This document shows positions 8,039 to 11,255 of a DNA stretch of 11,255 nucleotides, in pieces. The stretch comes from F23-D06 sp045600525. GTDB lineage: Bacteria; Bacteroidota; Bacteroidia; Bacteroidales; WCHB1-69. The position numbers and the translations under genes were made by a program. Location: NCBI GenBank assembly GCA_045600525.1, contig JAZRYC010000091.1:1-11255 (forward strand), read 5' to 3'. Each line of letters starts with the position of its first letter. Position 1 is the stretch's first letter. The notes below the pieces were generated by a model that worked only from the letters and a program-made list of their open reading frames with translations, made no database searches and was not told where the DNA came from.

Positions 8039-8758
8039 TTATCTTTTAACGAATTGAACAAAAACGTCGTTTATGGTATTCACTCCCATCTGCTGTTTCA
8101 GTTCTTCAGGAGTGCCGATGAGCTTAATCTGTCCCTCTGCCATAATGGAAATACGGTTGCAATATTCGGCTTCGTCCATGTAGTGTGTGGTTACCAATAT
8201 GGTAACTCCTTTGGAGGCAGCAAGATAAATCAATTTCCAAAACTCGCGGCGAACAATGGGATCCACTCCTGAGGTGGGTTCGTCAAGGAATACGATCTTG
8301 GGCCGATGCAGGATGGCTGTTGCAAACGCCAGTTTCTGCTTCCACCCCAACGGGATGGAATCCACTAAGGTGTTGGCCTGATTGTCCATGTCCAACTCGC
8401 GCAGGGAGTTCATGATTCGGTCCTTTAACTCGTGTCGAGGAATACCATAGATGGTGCCGAACAACTGCATGTTCTCAAACACCGTGAGGTCGCCATACAA
8501 TGAGAATCGCTGACTCATGTAGCCGATGCTCTTTTTGATGAGTTTTGACTGCGTGAGAATGTCATATCCTGCAATCGTCGCCGTGCCCGAGGTGGGCAAT
8601 AGTAGTCCGCTCATCATCTTGATCGCGGTGGTCTTGCCCGCACCGTTGGCTCCGAGAAAACCAAATATTTCACCTTCCTTCACCTGAAAACAGATGTGGT
8701 CCACGGCTGTGAAGGTGCCGAATTGCTTGGTTAGTTGGTTCGCTTCTATGCTATACAC
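8039..8758 (-). CDS. ABC exporter ATPase B (YbhF C-terminal-half type, non-canonical signature)
   Basis: A 239-residue nucleotide-binding subunit that powers the two downstream permeases. The motifs are Walker A GANGAGKTT (36-44), Q-loop Gln83 in YMSQRFSLYGDLTV, Walker B IVFLDEP with Glu160, D-loop SGVDP (163-167) and switch His192 in TTHYMDEAEYC. The signature motif is degenerate: where LSGGQ is expected it has PLGWKQ (136-141). As I recall, the C-terminal half of E. coli YbhF has the same feature (LPLGFKQ), and the end DVFVQFVKR matches that half too. The start is a GTG at 8756-8758; no in-frame ATG lies nearby upstream and no Shine-Dalgarno is visible. A 94-bp spacer with a tandem heptanucleotide repeat separates it from ATPase A, the loosest junction in an otherwise compact operon. 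It probably pairs with ATPase A as a heterodimer. Confidence 0.94.
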   Translation of the reverse strand: MYSIEANQLTKQFGTFTAVDHICFQVKEGEIFGFLGANGAGKTTAIKMMSGLLLPTSGTATIAGYDILTQSKLIKKSIGYMSQRFSLYGDLTVFENMQLFGTIYGIPRHELKDRIMNSLRELDMDNQANTLVDSIPLGWKQKLAFATAILHRPKIVFLDEPTSGVDPIVRREFWKLIYLAASKGVTILVTTHYMDEAEYCNRISIMAEGQIKLIGTPEELKQQMGVNTINDVFVQFVKR

Positions 8759-8814
8759 GGGCTGATTTTTTATTTGGTGATTTGAAAACTGGGAGATGTT
8801 AAGTCGTTAAGATG

Positions 8815-8849
8815 CTGAAACCTGAAACTTGAAACCTGAAACCTGAAAC
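8815..8849. repeat. Tandem heptanucleotide repeat, five copies, between the two ATPase genes
   Basis: Five consecutive 7-bp units on the plus strand: CTGAAAC, CTGAAAC, TTGAAAC, CTGAAAC, CTGAAAC; the third carries one C-to-T change. On the minus, transcribed strand the unit reads GTTTCAG. It occupies the 94-bp spacer (8759-8852), beginning 3 bp past the ATPase A stop. The rest of the spacer also contains short near-repeats (GTTAAG twice at about 8799-8811). The unit is not self-complementary, so no hairpin is expected. Similar GTTTCAGGTTTCAAG-type phrases are, to my memory, scattered through Bacteroidota intergenic DNA. Confidence 0.9.
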
Positions 8850-8852
8850 TCC

Positions 8853-9770
8853 TCACCTCCGTTGTACGATTTCAATAAAACAGTCTTCAACAGACGGGTC
8901 AATGGAGGCGATTTTTTCATGTTCCAAGCCCTGTTTCTGTAAGAAGTCCTCAAACAGGGGTAAGGCGGTGGCTGGGTCGTCGTAGAAGGCAATATGGCAG
9001 TGTTCCCCGTAGGGATAGTAGTTGCAGTTGAGCGGACATTCCTCCATGGCTTTGAGCAGGGAGAAGATGTCTTGGCTCTTGAAGGTATAGAGTTTTCCTT
9101 TGAAATTCTGAATAAAGGCATCGGGCGTGTTTACGCCGATGATGCTGCCGTTTTGAATCATGGCGATGCGGTCGCAACGCGTGGCTTCATCCATGTAAGG
9201 GGTGGAAACGACCACGGTGATGCCGTGCTGGCGAATGGACTTTAAGATGTCCCAGAATTCCTTTCGTGATACAGGGTCCACACCGGTGGTGGGCTCATCC
9301 AGGAAAAGAATCTTCGGTCGGTGGATGAGGGCACAGCAGAGTGCCAGTTTCTGCTTCATACCACCCGATAACTTGCCAGCCTTGCGGTCTTTGAAGGGAG
9401 AAATCTGCTTCCAGATGGGCTCGATGATGCCCATGTTTTCTTCAATGCTGCTCTTGTACATTACGGCGAAGAAGTCCAGGTTCTCCTGCACACTGAGGTC
9501 GGGATAGAGGGAAAAGGTACCCGGTAGGTAGCCGATGATTTGGCGGACGGACTTGTAGTCCTCGGTAACGTCCATGTTGTGCATCCGAATCTGGCCGGAG
9601 TCGGGAAGCAGTAGGGTGGTGAGGATGTTGAAAAGAGTGGACTTTCCGGCACCATCGGGGCCGACCAGGCCGAACACTTCGCCTTCTTCCACAGAAAGGT
9701 TGATGTCGTTCAAGGCACGCACCTTTCCGCCATATACTTTGTTTACACCCTGTATGTTGATTGCCTCCAT
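8853..9770 (-). CDS. ABC exporter ATPase A (YbhF N-terminal-half type, degenerate Q-loop and switch)
   Basis: A 305-residue nucleotide-binding subunit. Walker A GPDGAGKST (37-45), signature LSGGMKQ (134-140), Walker B ILFLDEP with Glu159 and D-loop TGVDP are intact. Two catalytic helpers are not: the Q-loop position is Gly84 (YLPGTFSLY) instead of Gln, and the switch histidine is replaced by Pro191 (VVVSTPYMDEA). Both were checked in the DNA codons. A C-terminal extension (about 225-305) ends SVEDCFIEIVQ, matching the linker end of the N-terminal half of E. coli YbhF as I recall it (GLVGPDGAGK, LSGGMKQKLG, WSTSYLDEAE). The gene therefore looks like the separate counterpart of that half, with ATPase B as the other. 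The ATG is 21 nt after the adaptor stop. It is predicted to be cytoplasmic and bound to the permeases. Confidence 0.94.
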   Translation of the reverse strand: MEAINIQGVNKVYGGKVRALNDINLSVEEGEVFGLVGPDGAGKSTLFNILTTLLLPDSGQIRMHNMDVTEDYKSVRQIIGYLPGTFSLYPDLSVQENLDFFAVMYKSSIEENMGIIEPIWKQISPFKDRKAGKLSGGMKQKLALCCALIHRPKILFLDEPTTGVDPVSRKEFWDILKSIRQHGITVVVSTPYMDEATRCDRIAMIQNGSIIGVNTPDAFIQNFKGKLYTFKSQDIFSLLKAMEECPLNCNYYPYGEHCHIAFYDDPATALPLFEDFLQKQGLEHEKIASIDPSVEDCFIEIVQRR

Positions 9771-9791
9771 CCGTGCTTGTCTGGATTGATG

Positions 9792-10721
9792 TTATTTGAA
9801 TATCACGTCGCCGGGCATGCCGATTTTGGCGGAACCGTCGTTCTTGAAGGATACTTTGACGGCATAAACGAGGTTTACCCGTTCTTCCTTGGTCTGTATC
9901 ATCTTCGGGGTGAATTCAGCCTTGGGCGAAATCCATGATACGGTGCCTTCCAGTTTGATGGGCTGCCCGTTTTTGTTGTCTAAACGAACAATGGCCTTCT
10001 GGTTGAGCTTGACAGAGGCAAGCGCATCCTCGGTGATATAGACTTTGATGAACATATTGTCGAGGTCAGCCATTTTGAACAACGGCTTTCCCTGATAGGC
10101 CAATTCGTTTTCTTCTACGTATTTGTTGATGATGGTTCCCGTGATCGGCGCTTTGATGTGGCAGCTCTCTAAAACGTGCTGCAACTGCTGAAGCTGGAAT
10201 CGCATGGCTTCCACTTCTTCCAAAAGGGACTGGTCCTGAGTGGATAGGGTGGACTTGGTGGCGGCAATCTGACTCTTGGTGATGTTGATTTCAGCCTGAA
10301 TGTCATCTAACTGCTTTGTTGAAGCGGCATTAGCTTCAATGAGGTTGTGCACGCGCTGTTTCTCCTTGTTCAACGTGGCTAATTTGTCCTCCAAAACACG
10401 CATTTGGGAACCGGCATCCGGACGACGAGCCAACATGGCATTGATAGAAGATTCCAATTGCTTGATTTGTAAATAGGTCTGGAAGGTGTCAAGGCACCCA
10501 AGACTGGCGCCGGCTTCATAAACCTGTCCCTCCTCAATGTTGAAGTCCAACATTTTGCCATTGCTTTCTGCGGAAATGATGATTTCGGTTGCTTCGCACA
10601 CCCCGTAGGCATCGGCATCGCCCTTGTTGTTATGACAACTAGTCAGCATGGCAATGCTGCCTGCGAAGATGACAAAAAAAGAAACTTTAGTCATGACCGT
10701 TACGAAGGAATCTTTTCTCAT
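9792..10721 (-). CDS. HlyD/YbhG-type periplasmic adaptor (membrane fusion) lipoprotein
   Basis: I start the gene at the ATG at 10719-10721 (MRKDSFVTV; 309 aa). The frame is open to an ATG at 10803-10805, but that adds 28 basic residues before the signal peptide. The ATG at 10692-10694 (MTKVSFF) is another option. The signal ends in a lipobox, LTSC, so Cys29 should be lipidated and tether the protein to a membrane, as in AcrA-type adaptors. Then come half of a lipoyl domain (IISAESNGKMLDFNIEEGQ), a long helical hairpin (about 85-185) rich in Gln, Glu, Lys and Leu, the second lipoyl half (IKAPITGTIINKYVEENEL) and a beta-barrel region ending KIGMPGDV. Such adaptors bridge inner-membrane exporters to a TolC-like channel; none is encoded in the window. 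It is the first gene of the operon, 21 nt before ATPase A. Confidence 0.92.
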   Translation of the reverse strand: MRKDSFVTVMTKVSFFVIFAGSIAMLTSCHNNKGDADAYGVCEATEIIISAESNGKMLDFNIEEGQVYEAGASLGCLDTFQTYLQIKQLESSINAMLARRPDAGSQMRVLEDKLATLNKEKQRVHNLIEANAASTKQLDDIQAEINITKSQIAATKSTLSTQDQSLLEEVEAMRFQLQQLQHVLESCHIKAPITGTIINKYVEENELAYQGKPLFKMADLDNMFIKVYITEDALASVKLNQKAIVRLDNKNGQPIKLEGTVSWISPKAEFTPKMIQTKEERVNLVYAVKVSFKNDGSAKIGMPGDVIFK

Positions 10722-10821
10722 ATAATCGTTGTTTCGATGTTTTGTTTGTCGTATTTTTTTGATTACTATTTGTTTATGGGAGAGAGTGCGATATTGTGCG
10801 CACATTTAGCCACAAAGACTG

Positions 10822-10851
10822 CAAAAGTAATCTTTTTTTTGGAATAAACAA
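10822..10851 (-). promoter_or_regulatory. Bacteroidota-type promoter of the exporter operon
   Basis: On the minus strand TTG (849-851 of the 10-kb block, i.e. 10849-10851) is followed after exactly 19 bp by TACTTTTG (10822-10829). This fits the Bacteroides layout of a -33 TTTG-like element and a -7 TAnnTTTG element. Transcription should start near 10814, leaving a leader of about 90 nt before the chosen adaptor start. A 14-bp dyad (AACAAT, TG, ATTGTT) at 10847-10860 covers the -33 element, and a perfect 10-bp palindrome TGTGCGCACA at 10795-10804 lies just downstream of the predicted start; either could be an operator. Confidence 0.65.
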
Positions 10852-10920
10852 TTGATTGTTAATAATCGGAGCGGTACTGGGTGAATGACACTTGTAAATG
10901 AAGATTATCGCAACTTTTCG

Positions 10921-10928
10921 TATTTTTG
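10921..10928 (+). promoter_or_regulatory. Putative -7 promoter element of the divergent peptidase-like gene
   Basis: TATTTTTG matches TAnnTTTG exactly and lies 16 bp upstream of the ATG at 10945-10947, implying a leader of about 10 nt. The nearest upstream TTG (10892-10894) is 26 bp away, too far for a standard -33 element, so the call rests on the -7 box and position. It is divergent from the exporter promoter about 70 bp away. Confidence 0.45.
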
Positions 10929-10944
10929 CACGCTTTTTTTGAAT

Positions 10945-11255
10945 ATGAAGAAAATTGTAATTGTTGTATTGTGGCTGTATTTGGGAATAGCCTTCCTACA
11001 TGCACAATGTCCGGCCAAATATTGGATCGCCTTTTCTGATAAGGAACATTGTGGCTATTCGGTTAGTAGGCCTGAGGAGTTTTTGTCGGAACGGGCCCTC
11101 AAACTGCGTCAGGAACATCATATTGCCATTGACGAGTCCGATCTTCCCGTCAGTCGCGAGTATATCCAACAGGTACTTTCCATAGATACCAGTGCCCGTT
11201 TGTTCACTTCGTCAAAATGGTTGAACGGTATCACGGTATATGCGGAAAGCGACAG
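10945..11255 (+). CDS. N-terminus of a secreted S8 (subtilisin-like) peptidase-type protein, cut by window edge
   Basis: The frame is open from the ATG at 10945-10947 to the window end, 103 codons. Residues 1-20 are a Sec signal peptide (MKKIVIVVLWLYLGIAFLHA, then Gln21). The rest carries landmarks I associate with the N-terminal region of Bacteroidota S8 family serine peptidases: YWIAFSDK (26-33), a FLSERALKLR segment (46-55), DESDLPVS (63-70) and SSKWLNGITV (89-98). The catalytic Asp/His/Ser motifs and any T9SS sorting domain would lie outside the window, so the family call rests on the N-terminal pattern alone. It is transcribed away from the exporter operon, with no evident functional link. 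Alternative: another Bacteroidota secreted protein sharing this propeptide-like region. Confidence 0.7.
   Translation, partial: MKKIVIVVLWLYLGIAFLHAQCPAKYWIAFSDKEHCGYSVSRPEEFLSERALKLRQEHHIAIDESDLPVSREYIQQVLSIDTSARLFTSSKWLNGITVYAESD

Noticed and set aside
8815..8849. The heptanucleotide array considered as a CRISPR or binding-site array.
   Set aside because: The units are only 7 bp, directly abutting with no spacers, so it is a simple tandem repeat and not a CRISPR.
8807..9121. A minus-strand open frame running from within ATPase A through the heptanucleotide repeat.
   Set aside because: It is out of frame with the conserved ATPase. Its repetitive C-terminus is just the 7-bp repeat read as codons.
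10729..10740. Short ATCG/CGAT inverted repeat in the adaptor leader.
   Set aside because: Four-base arms are too short to distinguish from chance.
10722..10805. An upstream ATG start for the adaptor at 10803-10805.
   Set aside because: It would put 28 mostly basic and polar residues before the lipoprotein signal and start within about 10 nt of the predicted transcription start. The ATG at 10719-10721 gives a normal signal peptide and lipobox spacing.

Overview
The window looks like chromosomal DNA of a Bacteroidota member, most likely class Bacteroidia (Bacteroidales-like). Three things point there. A 1,600-residue secreted protein ends in a type IX secretion (T9SS) type A sorting domain. 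The three best promoter candidates carry the Bacteroides-type -7 element TAnnTTTG. Recognisable Shine-Dalgarno sequences are mostly missing. No phage, IS, tRNA, rRNA or CRISPR feature was found.

Layout, left to right. (1) Positions 1-647, minus strand: the N-terminal 215 codons of a secreted alpha/beta-hydrolase (carboxylesterase-like), cut by the window edge, with a -7 box just upstream. (2) Positions 784-814: a strong intrinsic terminator for minus-strand transcription. (3) Positions 837-5648, minus strand: a very large modular surface protein with seven chitobiase/beta-hexosaminidase C-terminal-like repeats, two copies of a repeat-plus-OB-like module, Ig-like and jelly-roll-like regions, and a T9SS sorting domain. 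No catalytic domain was recognised. (4) Positions 5688-10721, minus strand: a tight five-gene ABC-2 exporter operon, in transcription order HlyD-type lipoprotein adaptor, ATPase A, ATPase B, permease, permease. It resembles E. coli YbhG-YbhF-YbhS/R with the double ATPase YbhF split into two genes. (5) Positions 10722-10944: a divergent promoter region. (6) Positions 10945-11255, plus strand: the start of a secreted protein resembling the N-terminus of Bacteroidota S8 (subtilisin-like) peptidases, cut by the right edge.

How the parts work together. The five exporter genes should form one tripartite-type inner-membrane export machine: two ATPases drive two ABC-2 permeases, and the adaptor reaches towards an outer-membrane channel. 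Neither that channel nor a TetR-type regulator is present in the window. Sequence motifs predict a strongly asymmetric ATPase pair with one intact and one degenerate ATP site. The large T9SS gene begins about 30-39 nt after the last permease with no terminator between them, so transcription may run about 10 kb from the promoter near 10822-10851 to the terminator at 784-814. The substrate of the exporter cannot be read from the sequence.

I do not see a clearly undescribed system. The points most worth a second look are the complementary degeneration of the ATPase pair, the heptanucleotide tandem repeat inserted between the two ATPase genes, and the architecture of the giant surface protein.
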